Below, in pieces: positions 11,446 through 22,840 of a DNA stretch of 64,000 bases (its first letter is position 1; every line of letters begins with the position of its first letter). A program made the translations under genes and the position numbers. The DNA is taken from positions 1-64,000 of the forward strand of contig JAMWZY010000005.1 of NCBI GenBank assembly GCA_024281825.1, written 5' to 3'. The notes beneath the pieces are model-generated. The model did not search any database, was not told where the DNA came from, and was given only the letters and a program-made list of their open reading frames with translations. This stretch comes from Nitrosomonas sp. (GTDB lineage Bacteria > Pseudomonadota > Gammaproteobacteria > Burkholderiales > Nitrosomonadaceae).

Positions 11446-11470
11446 TGGTGATAGACGGGGTTTGCAGTTG

Positions 11471-12568
11471 ATGGAAACGATTCAACAATATTTTGTTCAG
11501 TTTTTTGGAATACAGTGGGGAAGTATGCTGTTTTCATTGGCGACAAACATGATATTTATTTTCGCCATTGTTGTGCCTTTACTGCTAGGTGTTGCTTATC
11601 TTACTTTTGCAGAAAGGAAGATCATTGCATATATGCAAATTCGTGTTGGTCCAAATCGAGTGACTTTCTTTGGAATTCCCTGGTTGCGAGGATGGGGGCA
11701 GCCGATTGCCGATGCTGTCAAGGCAATCATGAAAGAAATTATTATTCCGACAGGAGCTAATAAGTTCTTATTTGTCTTGGCTCCGGTACTGACAATTATG
11801 CCGGCCCTAGCGGCTTGGGCCGTTATTCCATTTTCTCCAGAATTAGTGCTTGCAGATATTAACGCAGGATTGCTTTACATACTGGCAATGACTTCAATGG
11901 GAATATACGGTGTTATTATTGCTGGATGGGCTTCTAATTCAAAATATGCATTTTTGGGGGCAATGCGCTCGGCAGCACAAGTGGTGTCGTATGAGTTGGC
12001 TATGGGTTTTGCGCTAGTATGCGTATTGATGCTGTCGCAGAGTTTGAATATAGGCGATATTGTTAGTGGGCAAGAGGGCGGTAGTTTATTGAACTGGTAT
12101 TTGATACCGCTTTTCCCGATGTTTTTAGTGTATTTGATTTCGGGTGTTGCGGAAACCAATCGTGCTCCCTTCGATGTGGCGGAAGGAGAGTCTGAAATCG
12201 TTGCAGGTTTCCATGTAGATTACTCTGGTATGGCATTCACCGTATTCTTTTTGGCGGAATACGCTAATATGATATTGGTTGCTACGTTGACGTCTATTAT
12301 GTTCCTAGGGGGATGGTTGCCACCTGTTGATGTCATGCCTTTCACATTGATACCTGGCTTTATTTGGTTATTATTGAAAATAGCATTTATCTTATTCTTT
12401 TTCCTCTGGTTTCGCGCAACTTTTCCGAGATATCGTTATGATCAAATCATGCGATTAGGTTGGAAAGTCTTTATTCCAATCACTTTAGTCTGGATTGTGG
12501 TACTAGGTCTTATTATGCAGCTACCCGAATCGGTACGAAGTGTATTTCCATTAAATATCTGGTTCTGA
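11471..12568 (+). CDS. nuoH: NADH-quinone oxidoreductase subunit H
   Basis: Membrane-arm subunit that forms the entrance to the quinone cavity. About eight hydrophobic helices with the family loops [17 protein letters not shown] (near residues 50-65) and [20 protein letters not shown], which carries the conserved acidic residues. I choose the ATG at 11471 over TTG codons at 11462 and 11468 because the GGGG at 11457-11460 is better spaced to it. The length is then 365 residues. Confidence 0.97.
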   Translation: METIQQYFVQFFGIQWGSMLFSLATNMIFIFAIVVPLLLGVAYLTFAERKIIAYMQIRVGPNRVTFFGIPWLRGWGQPIADAVKAIMKEIIIPTGANKFLFVLAPVLTIMPALAAWAVIPFSPELVLADINAGLLYILAMTSMGIYGVIIAGWASNSKYAFLGAMRSAAQVVSYELAMGFALVCVLMLSQSLNIGDIVSGQEGGSLLNWYLIPLFPMFLVYLISGVAETNRAPFDVAEGESEIVAGFHVDYSGMAFTVFFLAEYANMILVATLTSIMFLGGWLPPVDVMPFTLIPGFIWLLLKIAFILFFFLWFRATFPRYRYDQIMRLGWKVFIPITLVWIVVLGLIMQLPESVRSVFPLNIWF

Positions 12569-12582
12569 ATGGAGAAAATACA

Positions 12583-13071
12583 ATGAATCGTATCAAGAAA
12601 TTTTTTAGTACATTTTTGTTATTTGAACTGCTTAAGGGAATGGCGGTAACGGGTAAGTATCTTTTTAAGCCCAAGATTACTGTGCATTACCCGGAAGAAA
12701 AAACACCTCAATCGCCACGCTTTCGTGGATTGCATGCACTACGTCGATATCCGAATGGAGAAGAGCGTTGTATTGCCTGTAAATTATGTGAAGCGGTATG
12801 TCCAGCAATGGCAATTACGATAGAATCCGAGCAACGTGAGGATGGTACAAGGCGTACGACACGCTACGATATTGATTTGAGCAAATGTATTTTTTGCGGT
12901 TTTTGTGAAGAATCGTGCCCAGTAGACTCGATTGTTGAAACACGTATTTTGGAGTATCACTGTGAGAAAAGGGAAGATTTTATATATACCAAGGAGATGT
13001 TATTAGCTGTGGGTGATCGCTATGAAGAGCAGATTGCCAAAGATCGGCAAATAGATGCGCGTTATCGCTAA
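12583..13071 (+). CDS. nuoI: NADH-quinone oxidoreductase subunit I
   Basis: Ferredoxin-like subunit holding 4Fe-4S clusters N6a and N6b. Starting at the ATG at 12583, preceded by GGAGAA, the protein is 162 residues. It has an amphipathic N-terminal helix and two classic motifs, [12 protein letters not shown] and [13 protein letters not shown] longer in-frame reading that begins inside nuoH is not supported by a ribosome site or by homologous length. Confidence 0.97.
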   Translation: MNRIKKFFSTFLLFELLKGMAVTGKYLFKPKITVHYPEEKTPQSPRFRGLHALRRYPNGEERCIACKLCEAVCPAMAITIESEQREDGTRRTTRYDIDLSKCIFCGFCEESCPVDSIVETRILEYHCEKREDFIYTKEMLLAVGDRYEEQIAKDRQIDARYR

Positions 13072-13089
13072 TAACAATAGTCATACATA

Positions 13090-13698
13090 ATGATTTTTCA
13101 AGATATTATTTTTTACACTTTTTCTGCGATTCTAATTGCTTCAGCACTGGGGGTTATTACTTTTCGTAATCCAGTCTATTCGGCGTTATTATTGGTGCTC
13201 TCTTTTATAACTTGTGCAGGGCTTTGGTTGTTGTTGGAAGCAGAATTTCTTGCCATCGCTTTAGTATTGGTTTATGTCGGTGCGGTGATGGTATTGTTCT
13301 TGTTTGTTGTGATGATGTTGGATATCAATCTTGATCAGCTTCGGGAAGGGTTTTGGAAATGGTTTCCCTTTGGTGGTTTGATAGCATTAGTCATGGTTGG
13401 TGAGATTTCGATTGTATTAATGGGTAAGTATTTTGGACTAGATGAAATGCCAAGCCCGAAGCCGCATGCTGCAGATTATAGCAATACTAAAGAATTAGGG
13501 CGTTTAATCTATACCGAGTATGTTTATGCGTTTGAACTGGCTGCTGTGCTACTACTGATTGCGATGGTTGCTGCGATAGCATTGACGCTGCGCCATCGTG
13601 AAGATAAGAAGATTGTAGATCCTGCAAAACAGGTCAATGTACAAAAGAAAGACCGGTTGCGTATCGTATCGATGCCAGTAGAAAAAAAGAATTCATAA
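13090..13698 (+). CDS. nuoJ: NADH-quinone oxidoreductase subunit J
   Basis: Membrane-arm subunit (ND6 type) with five predicted helices in 202 residues. It contains the conserved stretch LVLVYVGAVMVLFLFVVMML around residues 57-76, where a pi-bulge helix couples quinone chemistry to the proton path. A polar lysine-rich tail of about 40 residues follows the last helix. Tight spacing to nuoI (about 18 bp). Confidence 0.96.
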   Translation: MIFQDIIFYTFSAILIASALGVITFRNPVYSALLLVLSFITCAGLWLLLEAEFLAIALVLVYVGAVMVLFLFVVMMLDINLDQLREGFWKWFPFGGLIALVMVGEISIVLMGKYFGLDEMPSPKPHAADYSNTKELGRLIYTEYVYAFELAAVLLLIAMVAAIALTLRHREDKKIVDPAKQVNVQKKDRLRIVSMPVEKKNS

Positions 13699-13749
13699 TA
13701 AGATTAAATTATCTAAGCTTAATTGTTTTTACGAAAAAAGGAAGTTAAC

Positions 13750-14055
13750 GTGATATCGTTATCACATTATTTAGTACTCGGCGCAATTTTGTTTTCCATT
13801 GGTATTGTTGGCATTTTTCTAAATCGAAAAAATGTCATTATCATATTGATGTCAATCGAATTGATGTTGTTGGCAGTCAATATGAATTTTGTAGCGTTTT
13901 CTCATTACTTGCAGGATATTTCAGGACAGATTTTTGTATTTTTTATCCTTACCGTAGCAGCAGCGGAGTCGGCTATTGGTCTAGCGATTCTTGTCGTATT
14001 GTTTCGCAATCAACGGACTATTAATGTAGATGATCTGGATAAACTGAAAGGTTAA
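13750..14055 (+). CDS. nuoK: NADH-quinone oxidoreductase subunit K
   Basis: Small ND4L-type antiporter-like subunit with three helices. I place the start at GTG 13750, preceded by AAGGAAG at 13738-13744. This gives 101 residues beginning [11 protein letters not shown], which is the usual family length. The two conserved membrane glutamates are in [10 protein letters not shown] and in [12 protein letters not shown] longer reading from 13723 would add nine non-conserved residues. Confidence 0.96.
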   Translation: MISLSHYLVLGAILFSIGIVGIFLNRKNVIIILMSIELMLLAVNMNFVAFSHYLQDISGQIFVFFILTVAAAESAIGLAILVVLFRNQRTINVDDLDKLKG

Positions 14056-14107
14056 TGCTTTTTTATGTGTTTCAAAGTCGAAGAAAAATCTGAATAATTC
14101 ATCTGAT

Positions 14108-16048
14108 ATGCAATCACTCTATCTGTTGGTGCCATTAGCACCTTTATTGGGAGCAATAATCGCAGGCCTACTTGGTAGGTACATCGGTCGTGTGTGGAGT
14201 CACCGCATAACAATCGCTTTGGTTTCTGTTTCGTTGCTTGCCTCTGTCATTATTTTTCTTGATGTACTGAAAGGTAATGTCTTTAATGGCACTGTCTATA
14301 CTTGGCTAGTTTCAGGAGATACACGTTTTGAAGTGGGTTTTTTAATCGATCAATTGTCTGCATTGATGATGATTGTTGTTAGTTTGGTTTCGCTGATGGT
14401 GCATGTTTATACCATTGGGTATATGTATGATGATCCCGGTTATCAACGTTTCTTTAGTTATATTTCGCTATTTACTTTTTCTATGATGATGTTGGTAATG
14501 TCCAACAACTTCCTGCAGTTATTTTTTGGTTGGGAAGCAGTAGGATTAGTGTCTTATCTGTTGATTGGTTTTTGGTACACGCGACCTACGGCTATTTATG
14601 CCAATATGAAAGCATTTCTAGTTAATCGTGTCGGCGACTTTGGCTTTCTATTAGGCATTGCATTAATTCTGTTTCATTTTGAATCGTTGGATTATAGATT
14701 TGTTTTTGAGCAAGCATCGGATATTACAGATAAAAAAATTGAACTCATTCCAGGTTTTGAGTGGCTTGTTATTACAGTCATTTGTATCCTGTTATTTATT
14801 GGCGCTATGGGTAAGTCAGCACAATTTCCATTGCATGTATGGTTGCCTGATTCGATGGAAGGACCTACTCCAATTTCAGCATTGATTCATGCAGCTACGA
14901 TGGTTACTGCAGGAATCTTTATGGTCGCACGTATGTCGCCATTATTTGAATTATCTGATACAGCTTTATCGGTAATATTGGTCATAGGCGGTATAACTAC
15001 CTTATTCATGGCTTTAATTGCTGTGGTGCAAACAGACATCAAACGCGTTGTTGCGTATTCCACTTTGTCGCAACTGGGCTATATGACAGTTGCATTAGGC
15101 GCTTCCGCATATTCGGCTGCAGTTTTTCACTTGATGACCCATGCTTTTTTTAAAGCGGTATTGTTTTTAGGAGCCGGCTCAGTGATTATTGCCATGCATC
15201 ATGAACAGAATATGCAAAAGATGGGAGGGCTTAAGCAATATATGCCTATTACTTATTGGACCATGTTTATTGCTGCATTAGCAAGCTCCGGTGTGCCAGG
15301 TTTTTCAGGTTTCTTCTCTAAAGATGCAATTATTGAAGCCGTGCATTTTGCTAATATTCCCGGGGCTGAATTTGCTTATTTTTGTGTCTTGACGACTGTA
15401 TTTGTGACAGCACTATATACATTTCGTTTGATTTTTATGACTTTCCATGGCCAGCCGCGCATGGATTCTCATACTAAGGAACATTTACACGAATCACCTT
15501 GGGTTGTAACTTTGCCTTTGGTTGTTTTAGCCATACCCACTGTTATATCTGGTTGGTTTATTGGTTCAATTGTTTTTGGTGATTATTTTGCCAATGCGAT
15601 TTATATTGCATCTGCGCATGATGCGATCGAAAAGTTACGTGTAGAATTTACCGGTATTGGTGGCATGGTGATACATGCTCTGTCAACAGCGCCATTCTGG
15701 TTGTCTGTTGCGGGTATCTTTACGGCATGGTTTTTATATAGTGCGAGAACAGAGCTACCGGGAAAAATCAAATATGCGCTATACCCTTTGTATCAATTGC
15801 TAGACCGTAAATATTATATTGACGAACTGTATTCATGGCTTTTTGCCGGAGGAACTCGTGCGTTAGGTAGTACATTATGGAAGTACGGTGATATCAAATT
15901 AATCGATGGTTTTTTTGTAAATGGAACTGCACGCATCGTTGCATTTGCCGCTTCGATGGTACGTCGGTTTCAAACCGGCTATATTTATCATTACGCTTTT
16001 ACAATGATTGTTGGGATATTTGTTATTTTAACGTTATGGTTGAAATAA
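14108..16048 (+). CDS. nuoL: NADH-quinone oxidoreductase subunit L
   Basis: Distal antiporter-like proton-pumping subunit (ND5 type) with the long lateral helix at its C-terminus. The 646-residue protein contains the conserved motifs FFGWEAVGLVSYLLIGFWY, GKSAQFPLHVWLPDSMEGPT and SALIHAATMVTAGIFM, with the expected glutamate, lysine and histidine residues of the proton channel. The C-terminal helix and final transmembrane anchor are intact. Confidence 0.98.
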   Translation: MQSLYLLVPLAPLLGAIIAGLLGRYIGRVWSHRITIALVSVSLLASVIIFLDVLKGNVFNGTVYTWLVSGDTRFEVGFLIDQLSALMMIVVSLVSLMVHVYTIGYMYDDPGYQRFFSYISLFTFSMMMLVMSNNFLQLFFGWEAVGLVSYLLIGFWYTRPTAIYANMKAFLVNRVGDFGFLLGIALILFHFESLDYRFVFEQASDITDKKIELIPGFEWLVITVICILLFIGAMGKSAQFPLHVWLPDSMEGPTPISALIHAATMVTAGIFMVARMSPLFELSDTALSVILVIGGITTLFMALIAVVQTDIKRVVAYSTLSQLGYMTVALGASAYSAAVFHLMTHAFFKAVLFLGAGSVIIAMHHEQNMQKMGGLKQYMPITYWTMFIAALASSGVPGFSGFFSKDAIIEAVHFANIPGAEFAYFCVLTTVFVTALYTFRLIFMTFHGQPRMDSHTKEHLHESPWVVTLPLVVLAIPTVISGWFIGSIVFGDYFANAIYIASAHDAIEKLRVEFTGIGGMVIHALSTAPFWLSVAGIFTAWFLYSARTELPGKIKYALYPLYQLLDRKYYIDELYSWLFAGGTRALGSTLWKYGDIKLIDGFFVNGTARIVAFAASMVRRFQTGYIYHYAFTMIVGIFVILTLWLK

Positions 16049-16152
16049 GAGTGCGATCAGAAATTTTTAGAATGATTTAGAGTTTACCTAAAAACAAATT
16101 TTCATCAATTACGTTTGAAATTCATAAGAACTAATAAATAAACGGAATAAGT

Positions 16153-17637
16153 ATGTCGTTCGACTTTCCATTGCTAAGTTTGATTATCTGGTTGCCTATC
16201 CTGTTTGGTGTCGCTGTATTCGCAACGGGACATGACCGGAATGCACAACTCGCTCGCTATATTGCATTGACGGGATCCATTCTTGGTTTTATGGTTGCTT
16301 TACCGCTTTATACTCAATTCAATATAACTTCAACAGCCATGCAATTTGTCGAAAATTATGTGTGGTTTGAGCGGTTTAATGTAAATTATCATATTGGTGT
16401 CGACGGTATATCAATGCCGTTGATTCTACTTAATTGTTTGATTACTCCGCTTGTTGTGATTGCTGGATGGGAAGTCATTAAGGAACGAGTATCGCAGTAC
16501 ATGGGTGCGTTTTTGGTAATGTCAGGTATTGTGAATGGTGTTTTTTCATCGCTTGATGCCATGTTGTTTTATGTGTTTTGGGAAGCTTCTCTGATTCCAA
16601 TGTTTTTAATTATTGGAATCTGGGGTGGGCCAAATCGTGTATACGCAGCTATTAAGTTTTTTCTGTATACCTTGCTGGGTTCTTTGTTGATGTTGGTTGC
16701 ATTTATTTATTTATACAAAACATCTGGAGGAAGCTTTTCCATACAGGACTATCATCAATTAGCCATACCTTTGACACCGCAGATTTTAATTTTTATTGCT
16801 TTTCTACTAGCTTTTGCGGTCAAGGTTCCCATGTGGCCAGTTCATACCTGGTTACCCGATGCGCATGTTGAAGCGCCGACAGGTGGTTCAGTGGTATTGG
16901 CCGCGATTCTTTTGAAGTTGGGTGGATACGGTTTCCTTAGGTTTTCCTTGCCAATTACACCTGATGCCAGTCATTATTTAGCAGATATGATGATTGTGTT
17001 ATCGCTTATTGCGGTAGTTTATATTGGTTTGATCGCGCTTATGCAAGCGGATATGAAGAAGCTGATTGCTTATTCTTCGGTTGCTCATATGGGGTTTGTT
17101 ACCCTGGGTTTTTTTCTATTTGATGCGTATGGCGTTGAAGGTGCAATGGTTCAGATGATTTCTCACGGCTTCATTTCTGGTGCCATGTTTCTTTGTGTGG
17201 GTGTGCTGTATGATCGCATGCATTCACGGCAAATTACAGATTATGGGGGCGTAGTTAATAAAATGCCCATTTTTGCAGCTTTTTTTATGTTATTTGCGAT
17301 GGCCAATGCAGGATTACCAGGAACCAGTGGTTTTGTCGGTGAGTTTATGGTGATTATGAGTACCATGAAAATTAGTTTTTGGTATGCATTTTTTGCTGCG
17401 CTGACCTTAATTTTGGGAGCGGCTTATACTCTTTGGATGTACAAAAGAGTGATATTTGGTCAAGTGACTAATAGCGCTGTCGAAGAATTGCAAGATATTT
17501 CCAAGCGAGAGTTTGTGTTATTAGCGATTTTAGCTGTATTGGTACTATGGTTTGGTGTATATCCATTTCCATTAACAGAAGTAATGCACGCCACTGTTGA
17601 CCAGTTGATAGTTCATGTCAACAGTAGCAAGTTATGA
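16153..17637 (+). CDS. nuoM: NADH-quinone oxidoreductase subunit M
   Basis: Antiporter-like proton-pumping subunit (ND4 type). Its 494 residues include FYVFWEASLIPMFLIIGIWG (channel glutamate), AVKVPMWPVHTWLPDAHVEA and AAILLKLGGYGFLRF. The 104-bp gap before it shows no gene, and the frame is intact throughout. It sits in the usual L-M-N order. Confidence 0.98.
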   Translation: MSFDFPLLSLIIWLPILFGVAVFATGHDRNAQLARYIALTGSILGFMVALPLYTQFNITSTAMQFVENYVWFERFNVNYHIGVDGISMPLILLNCLITPLVVIAGWEVIKERVSQYMGAFLVMSGIVNGVFSSLDAMLFYVFWEASLIPMFLIIGIWGGPNRVYAAIKFFLYTLLGSLLMLVAFIYLYKTSGGSFSIQDYHQLAIPLTPQILIFIAFLLAFAVKVPMWPVHTWLPDAHVEAPTGGSVVLAAILLKLGGYGFLRFSLPITPDASHYLADMMIVLSLIAVVYIGLIALMQADMKKLIAYSSVAHMGFVTLGFFLFDAYGVEGAMVQMISHGFISGAMFLCVGVLYDRMHSRQITDYGGVVNKMPIFAAFFMLFAMANAGLPGTSGFVGEFMVIMSTMKISFWYAFFAALTLILGAAYTLWMYKRVIFGQVTNSAVEELQDISKREFVLLAILAVLVLWFGVYPFPLTEVMHATVDQLIVHVNSSKL

Positions 17638-17678
17638 TTTGAGTTAATGATATTTTTCCGATTAAAGGATTTGAACGA

Positions 17679-19124
17679 ATGAGTTTTATGCCACCCGATT
17701 TTGCACCGGCATCATCTGAAATATTTATGTTGATTATGGTGTGTGTGGTGATGTTGGCGGACTTGACCGTGGGTCAGAATAGGCGCTATGTTACCTATTT
17801 ACTGACACAGGCCACTTTGTTTGGTTGTGCTGTGCTGACTTTTAGCTCGTTCTCAAACGAAGTAGTATTGACCTTTTCAGGTATGTTTGTGGATGACACA
17901 TTAGCTGATACTCTCAAGTTAATGACCTATGGGACGGTATCTGCGGTGTTAATTTATTCTCATACTTATATTGCTGATCGTGGCATGTTACGTGGTGAAT
18001 TTTTTAGCTTAACCTTGTTTGCGACGTTGGGAATGATGGTTATGATATCGGCCAGTCATTTTCTGACACTTTACCTAGGTTTGGAGATTCTTTCGCTATC
18101 TTTATATGCGTTGGTTGCTCTACGGCGTGATTCGGTTATTTCAACTGAAGCAGCCATGAAATTTTTTGTATTAGGTGCCTTGGCTTCGGGATTCCTGTTA
18201 TATGGAATGTCAATGATATATGGTGCAACAGGTTCATTGCAAGTAACCGAAGTAGCAAAAGCAATTCAGAACGGAGTGAATGCTAAAGAAGTTCTAGTAG
18301 TAGGATTGGTATTTATTGTTGCAGGAATCAGCTTTAAATTAAGTGCGGCACCATTCCATATGTGGGCTCCGGATGTTTATCAAGGTGCCCCAACCGCGGT
18401 CACCCTGTTTATCGGTTCTGCTCCGAAATTTGCTGCGTTTGGGTTTGTCATGCGTCTTCTGATTGAAGGGTTAGAGCAAATGGCATCTGATTGGCAGGGC
18501 ATGTTGGTGATTCTAGCGGTTATGTCAATGGCGATAGGGAATATTGCAGCTATTGCGCAATCCAACATAAAACGCATGTTGGCATATTCAACGATTTCTC
18601 ATATGGGTTTTTTATTGTTGGGATTCATTAGTGCGGATGCCAATGGTTACAGTTCAGCGTTGTTTTATGTCATTGCATATGTGTTAATGACTCTGGGTAC
18701 TTTTGCAATGATCATGTTGTTGTGCCGGAATGGTTTTGAGGCAGAAAACATAAGTGACTTCAAAGGATTGAGTAAAAGAAATGCGTGGTATGCTTTTATA
18801 ACCTTATTGTTGATGTTTTCCCTAGCAGGTATTCCGCCAATGATTGGTTTTTATGCGAAATTAGCGGTATTGCAAGCAGTAGTTAACGCTGGTTTTGTTT
18901 GGTTGGCTGTTGTGGCAGTATTGTTTTCACTCATTGGTGCTTTTTACTACTTACGAATTATCAAATTCATGTATTTTGATGAACCTGAAACCAACGAACC
19001 CATTTTGCTGAATAATGATGTCAAAATTTTGTTAAATGCTAATGGATTAGCAATTCTGGTTCTAGGAATTTTTCCTCAAGCATTGATGGGAATTAGCTTA
19101 TATGCCATACAAAATTCCATGTGA
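17679..19124 (+). CDS. nuoN: NADH-quinone oxidoreductase subunit N
   Basis: Third antiporter-like proton-pumping subunit (ND2 type), 481 residues. Diagnostic segments are [40 protein letters not shown] and the later [18 protein letters not shown]. It ends the 14-gene nuoA-N run, which occupies about 14.7 kb on one strand without insertions. No strong terminator is seen directly after it. Confidence 0.98.
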   Translation: MSFMPPDFAPASSEIFMLIMVCVVMLADLTVGQNRRYVTYLLTQATLFGCAVLTFSSFSNEVVLTFSGMFVDDTLADTLKLMTYGTVSAVLIYSHTYIADRGMLRGEFFSLTLFATLGMMVMISASHFLTLYLGLEILSLSLYALVALRRDSVISTEAAMKFFVLGALASGFLLYGMSMIYGATGSLQVTEVAKAIQNGVNAKEVLVVGLVFIVAGISFKLSAAPFHMWAPDVYQGAPTAVTLFIGSAPKFAAFGFVMRLLIEGLEQMASDWQGMLVILAVMSMAIGNIAAIAQSNIKRMLAYSTISHMGFLLLGFISADANGYSSALFYVIAYVLMTLGTFAMIMLLCRNGFEAENISDFKGLSKRNAWYAFITLLLMFSLAGIPPMIGFYAKLAVLQAVVNAGFVWLAVVAVLFSLIGAFYYLRIIKFMYFDEPETNEPILLNNDVKILLNANGLAILVLGIFPQALMGISLYAIQNSM

Positions 19125-19307
19125 CATATTTTTATATGCACGTTAAATTATTTTCTACAGAAGTTAAAATATTCTACTAAAGCGTTGTAGACTGATAGTT
19201 TTTTGTTTTGGTCTTTATACAACAGTATCAAACTCAACTCTATTCATTAGAGTATCTCTATTTCTTTCTTATTTCTGGAAGATTATGTCAAGAATTCTCG
19301 ATTTTGA

Positions 19308-19336
19308 CTTGAATTTTAGGTTTTTGACGCTACATT
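19308..19336 (+). promoter_or_regulatory. Weak sigma-32-like promoter candidate for htpG
   Basis: CTTGAA at 19308-19313 matches the -35 consensus of heat-shock promoters, and CTACATT at 19330-19336 partly resembles CCCCATNT with a spacer of 16. The position, 33 bases before the htpG start, is right, but the -10 match is poor. The rest of the 244-bp gap 19125-19368 shows nothing recognisable. Confidence 0.3.
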
Positions 19337-19368
19337 GTGAAAGAAACTAAGTTTAACAGGAGACCAAT

Positions 19369-21279
19369 GTGAAAGCTGAAACAGTCAAAGAGCATTTAAA
19401 TTTTCAAACAGAAGCGAAACAATTACTCAAACTGATGATTCATTCCTTATACAGTAATAAGGAAATTGTAATGCGGGAATTAATTTCGAATGCTTCAGAT
19501 GCTGCGGATAAGTTACGTTTCGAGGGTTTAGTCAATGCTTCGTTGTATGAATCTGATTCAGAATTAAAAATACGCATAAGCTATGATAGTGAAACTAGGA
19601 CCATTACGATTGCTGACAACGGTATTGGTATGTCACGACAAGAGGTCATTGATCATATTGGAACGATTGCCAAGTCAGGTACCCGAGAATTTTTCGATTC
19701 TTTGACAGGAGATCAAGCTAAAGATGCGCACTTGATCGGACAATTTGGTGTTGGTTTTTATTCGGCATTCATTATTGCGGATAAAGTCACGTTGAATACA
19801 CGACGAGCTGGTTTGGCAGCAGAACAAGGGGTACGATGGGAGTCAGTAGGTGAAGGTGATTACACATTAGAAGAAATCGTAAAATCTGCTCGTGGTACTG
19901 AGATAATTTTGCATTTGCGTGAAGATGAGGATGAATTCCTCAATGGAATGCGATTGCGCAATATCATTCGAAAATATTCCGATCATATTACATTGCCGAT
20001 CGTGATGAAAAAAGAAGAATGGTCTCACGAAGATAAGAAAAACCAGATACTTGATGAAGATGAAACGATTAATCAAGCGAGTGCATTATGGGCACGCTCT
20101 AAAAATGATATTACTGACGAACAATATCAGGAATTCTATAAGCATGTGGCACATGATTTTGAGCCGCCATTAGCCTATTTGCATGCTAAGGTTGAGGGTA
20201 AGCAAGAATATACTCAGTTACTTTACATTCCTTCACGAGCGCCTTTTGATTTATTTGATCGTGACCATCGCCGTGGTGTTAAATTGTACGTGCAACGCGT
20301 ATTTATTATGGATGATGCCGAGAAACTGTTGCCGAATTATTTGCGTTTCATTCGTGGTGTAATTGATTCAAATGACTTACCGTTAAATGTTTCGCGTGAG
20401 ATCCTACAAGAATCAAAGGATATTGATTCTATTCGCGCTGGAGTGGTAAAGAAAGTATTGGGTTTGATTGAAGATCTAGCAAACAACGAGGGTGATGGAG
20501 AAAACCAGAAATTTGAAACATTCTACCGTGAATTTGGTCAGGTTCTCAAAGAAGGTGTTGGTGAGGATTTTTCTAACCGTGATCGAATCGCAAAACTACT
20601 GCGGTTTGTTACCACGCAAAGTGATTCAGACGAACCGAGTGTAGCATTGAATACCTATATTCAGCGCATGAAACATGGACAAGAAAAAATCTATTATGTA
20701 ACTGCGGATAGCCTCAAAGCAGCAAGAAGTAGTCCTCATCTAGAGGTATTTCGCAAAAAAAATATAGAGGTTTTATTGTTATCTGATCGTATTGATGAAT
20801 GGCTGGTAACTAACCTAAGCGAATTTGAAGGAAAATCTTTGCAATCGGTTGCAAAAGGTGGGTTAGATTTAGGTAACTTAGAAGACGATGCTGAAAAAGA
20901 AGAACAAAAGAAAGAGGCAGATGCTTATCAAGAATTGATCGAAAAAATGAAAACTACTTTGAGCGAACAAGTCAAAGATGTACGTGTGACTTTTCGTTTG
21001 ACCGAATCGCCAGCCTGCCTAGTAGCCGATACCTATGATATGGGGGGGAATCTTGAGAGATTGCTAAAATCGGCAGGGCAAAAAATCCAACATGCAAAAC
21101 CTATACTCGAGATTAATCCGCACCATCCTATGATTCAACGTTTGAAATTAGAAGAAGAGAATTTTACTGATTGGAGTTATTTATTATTTGATCAAGCGTT
21201 ACTGGCAGAAGGTGGGCAACTGGAAGATCCAGTAGCTTTCGTGAAAAGACTAAATGAATTATTGCTGCTTAAGTCTTGA
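19369..21279 (+). CDS. htpG: Chaperone HtpG (Hsp90)
   Basis: Cytosolic ATP-dependent Hsp90 chaperone. The 636-residue protein has the GHKL ATPase domain at the N-terminus ([28 protein letters not shown]), the middle domain with [20 protein letters not shown], and the C-terminal dimerisation region. The GTG start is supported by AGGAGA seven bases upstream. It is monocistronic by appearance, flanked by larger gaps on both sides. Confidence 0.97.
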   Translation: MKAETVKEHLNFQTEAKQLLKLMIHSLYSNKEIVMRELISNASDAADKLRFEGLVNASLYESDSELKIRISYDSETRTITIADNGIGMSRQEVIDHIGTIAKSGTREFFDSLTGDQAKDAHLIGQFGVGFYSAFIIADKVTLNTRRAGLAAEQGVRWESVGEGDYTLEEIVKSARGTEIILHLREDEDEFLNGMRLRNIIRKYSDHITLPIVMKKEEWSHEDKKNQILDEDETINQASALWARSKNDITDEQYQEFYKHVAHDFEPPLAYLHAKVEGKQEYTQLLYIPSRAPFDLFDRDHRRGVKLYVQRVFIMDDAEKLLPNYLRFIRGVIDSNDLPLNVSREILQESKDIDSIRAGVVKKVLGLIEDLANNEGDGENQKFETFYREFGQVLKEGVGEDFSNRDRIAKLLRFVTTQSDSDEPSVALNTYIQRMKHGQEKIYYVTADSLKAARSSPHLEVFRKKNIEVLLLSDRIDEWLVTNLSEFEGKSLQSVAKGGLDLGNLEDDAEKEEQKKEADAYQELIEKMKTTLSEQVKDVRVTFRLTESPACLVADTYDMGGNLERLLKSAGQKIQHAKPILEINPHHPMIQRLKLEEENFTDWSYLLFDQALLAEGGQLEDPVAFVKRLNELLLLKS

Positions 21280-21285
21280 AGGTGA

Positions 21286-21321
21286 AGAGCCTATGGTTTA
21301 TACCGTAAATTTTTAGGCTCT
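21286..21321 (+). terminator. Hairpin after htpG
   Basis: An 8-bp perfect inverted repeat (AGAGCCTA at 21286-21293, TAGGCTCT at 21314-21321) with a 20-base loop lies just after the htpG stop. No T-run follows, so intrinsic termination is uncertain; an RNA 3'-end stabilising role is equally possible. Confidence 0.4.
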
Positions 21322-21436
21322 GAACAAAGTTAACGATAGAATAGAATTAAATCAGATGTATAGAAACTTAGATTAGTTTTTCTGGTCTAATGGAAAGCAT
21401 TTAAGAATTATTTGCTAGATTTCTTTATAAAAATAC

Positions 21437-21916
21437 ATGGCTGATTCAGTGAAGCTTTACCAGGCTAAATTACTTGCTCCTTTTGCAGTTCTGGGGATTC
21501 TTATTGAAGAAGACTGGTTGACGGATATTGAGTATCTACCCCTGGATACTCAACTTCTGTTACCTACGAATTATCTAGCCAAAGAAGTTTGTAATCAGTT
21601 GGAGGCGTATCTAACTGAACCGCATTTTTCGTTCGATTTGAATGTACACATTGGTGGAACAGTGCATCAACGCCGTGTGTGGGAAGCAATCCAGGATATT
21701 CCAACTGGTGAAACAACAAGTTACGCTGAAATAGCGAAACAACTGCATTCAGCACCCAGAGCGGTTGGGCGAGCCTGTGGAGCAAATCGCCTGCCGATTA
21801 TCATACCTTGTCATCGTGTTATAGCTAAGAATGGCAGTTTAGGTGGCTTTATGAACGCAAGCGATGGCGATCCTCTTAAAATTAAAAGGTGGTTATTGCA
21901 ACATGAAAATGCTTGA
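21437..21916 (+). CDS. ogt: Methylated-DNA--protein-cysteine S-methyltransferase
   Basis: Suicide DNA-repair protein that removes alkyl groups from O6 of guanine. The 159-residue protein has the active-site motif PCHRV with the acceptor cysteine at residue 125, the asparagine hinge GANRLPIIIP before it, and the helix-turn-helix recognition arginine region APRAVGRACG. There is no N-terminal Ada-type domain. Its 3' end overlaps xerD by 14 bp. Ogt-type is preferred over Ada by length. Confidence 0.93.
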   Translation: MADSVKLYQAKLLAPFAVLGILIEEDWLTDIEYLPLDTQLLLPTNYLAKEVCNQLEAYLTEPHFSFDLNVHIGGTVHQRRVWEAIQDIPTGETTSYAEIAKQLHSAPRAVGRACGANRLPIIIPCHRVIAKNGSLGGFMNASDGDPLKIKRWLLQHENA

Positions 21917-22817
21917 TCTAGACGCAAGCTTACTGGACGAATTCTCTGATTCTTTGTGGCTCGAGGATGGATTGTCACGTAACACGCTAGATAGCTATCG
22001 AAACGATTTGCGACTTTTTAGTCACTGGCTAAAAACACGAAATCAGGATAACACTCAAGTATTGGCAGGGGCTACACATTCCGATTTGCTTGAATTCCTT
22101 GCTTCGCGTGTATCTACTCAAATTAAAGCCAGTACTACCAGCCGGGAACTTTCTAGTCTAAAGCGTTTCTATCGTTTTTTGTTGCGCCAAGGAAGAATCG
22201 CATCAGATCCAAGCCTTAACATTGAAACACCTAAGCTTGTACGTAGTTTGCCAGAGAGCCTTACTGAGGAAGAGGTTGAGAAGCTGCTTAGCATGCCTGA
22301 CGTAAAACAACCACTTGGATTGAGAGATAGGGCAATGTTGGAAGTTCTTTACGCAACAGGCTTACGTGTTTCTGAGCTAATTAATTTGAAGTATTCGCAA
22401 GTGAGCATGGATGCTGGGGTTCTTAGGGTAATGGGTAAGGGGCGAAAGGAGCGTCTTTCGCCTTTGGGTGAAGAATCGCTGAGTTGGCTAAAACGATACA
22501 CTAAAGAGGCTCGCCCTGAGCTTTTAGATGACATAGTAACAGATACCATTTTTGTAACGATGCGCGGTGCTGCAATGACTCGCCAAGCATTTTGGTATTT
22601 AATCAGGCGCTATGCATTATTAGTCGGTGTTAATAAACAACTTTCTCCGCATACGTTACGACATGCATTTGCCACACATCTACTTAACCATGGAGCAGAT
22701 TTGCGCGTCGTACAGTTGTTACTTGGACATGCTGATATATCAACGACACAAATTTATACACACATCGCGCGTGAAAGATTAAAACAAATCCATGTAGTAC
22801 ATCATCCAAGGGGATAG
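21903..22817 (+). CDS. xerD: Site-specific tyrosine recombinase XerD
   Basis: Chromosome-dimer-resolution recombinase acting at dif with XerC. The protein of 304 residues from ATG 21903 has an N-terminal SAM-like core-binding domain and a C-terminal catalytic domain with Arg155 (ATGLRVSEL), Lys179 (GKGRKERLSP), His250 and Arg253 (HTLRHAF), His276 (LLGHADISTT) and nucleophile Tyr285. XerD is chosen over XerC by overall sequence style and adjacency to ogt; a phage integrase is unlikely. An upstream reading from 21864 lies deep within ogt. Confidence 0.9.
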   Translation: MKMLDLDASLLDEFSDSLWLEDGLSRNTLDSYRNDLRLFSHWLKTRNQDNTQVLAGATHSDLLEFLASRVSTQIKASTTSRELSSLKRFYRFLLRQGRIASDPSLNIETPKLVRSLPESLTEEEVEKLLSMPDVKQPLGLRDRAMLEVLYATGLRVSELINLKYSQVSMDAGVLRVMGKGRKERLSPLGEESLSWLKRYTKEARPELLDDIVTDTIFVTMRGAAMTRQAFWYLIRRYALLVGVNKQLSPHTLRHAFATHLLNHGADLRVVQLLLGHADISTTQIYTHIARERLKQIHVVHHPRG

Positions 22818-22840
22818 GTAGAAAACCTAAGCGATTCTGA

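Noticed and set aside
21903..22817. Phage or island integrase
   Set aside because: The tyrosine recombinase has the length and domain layout of XerD, lies beside ogt, and no phage genes are nearby.
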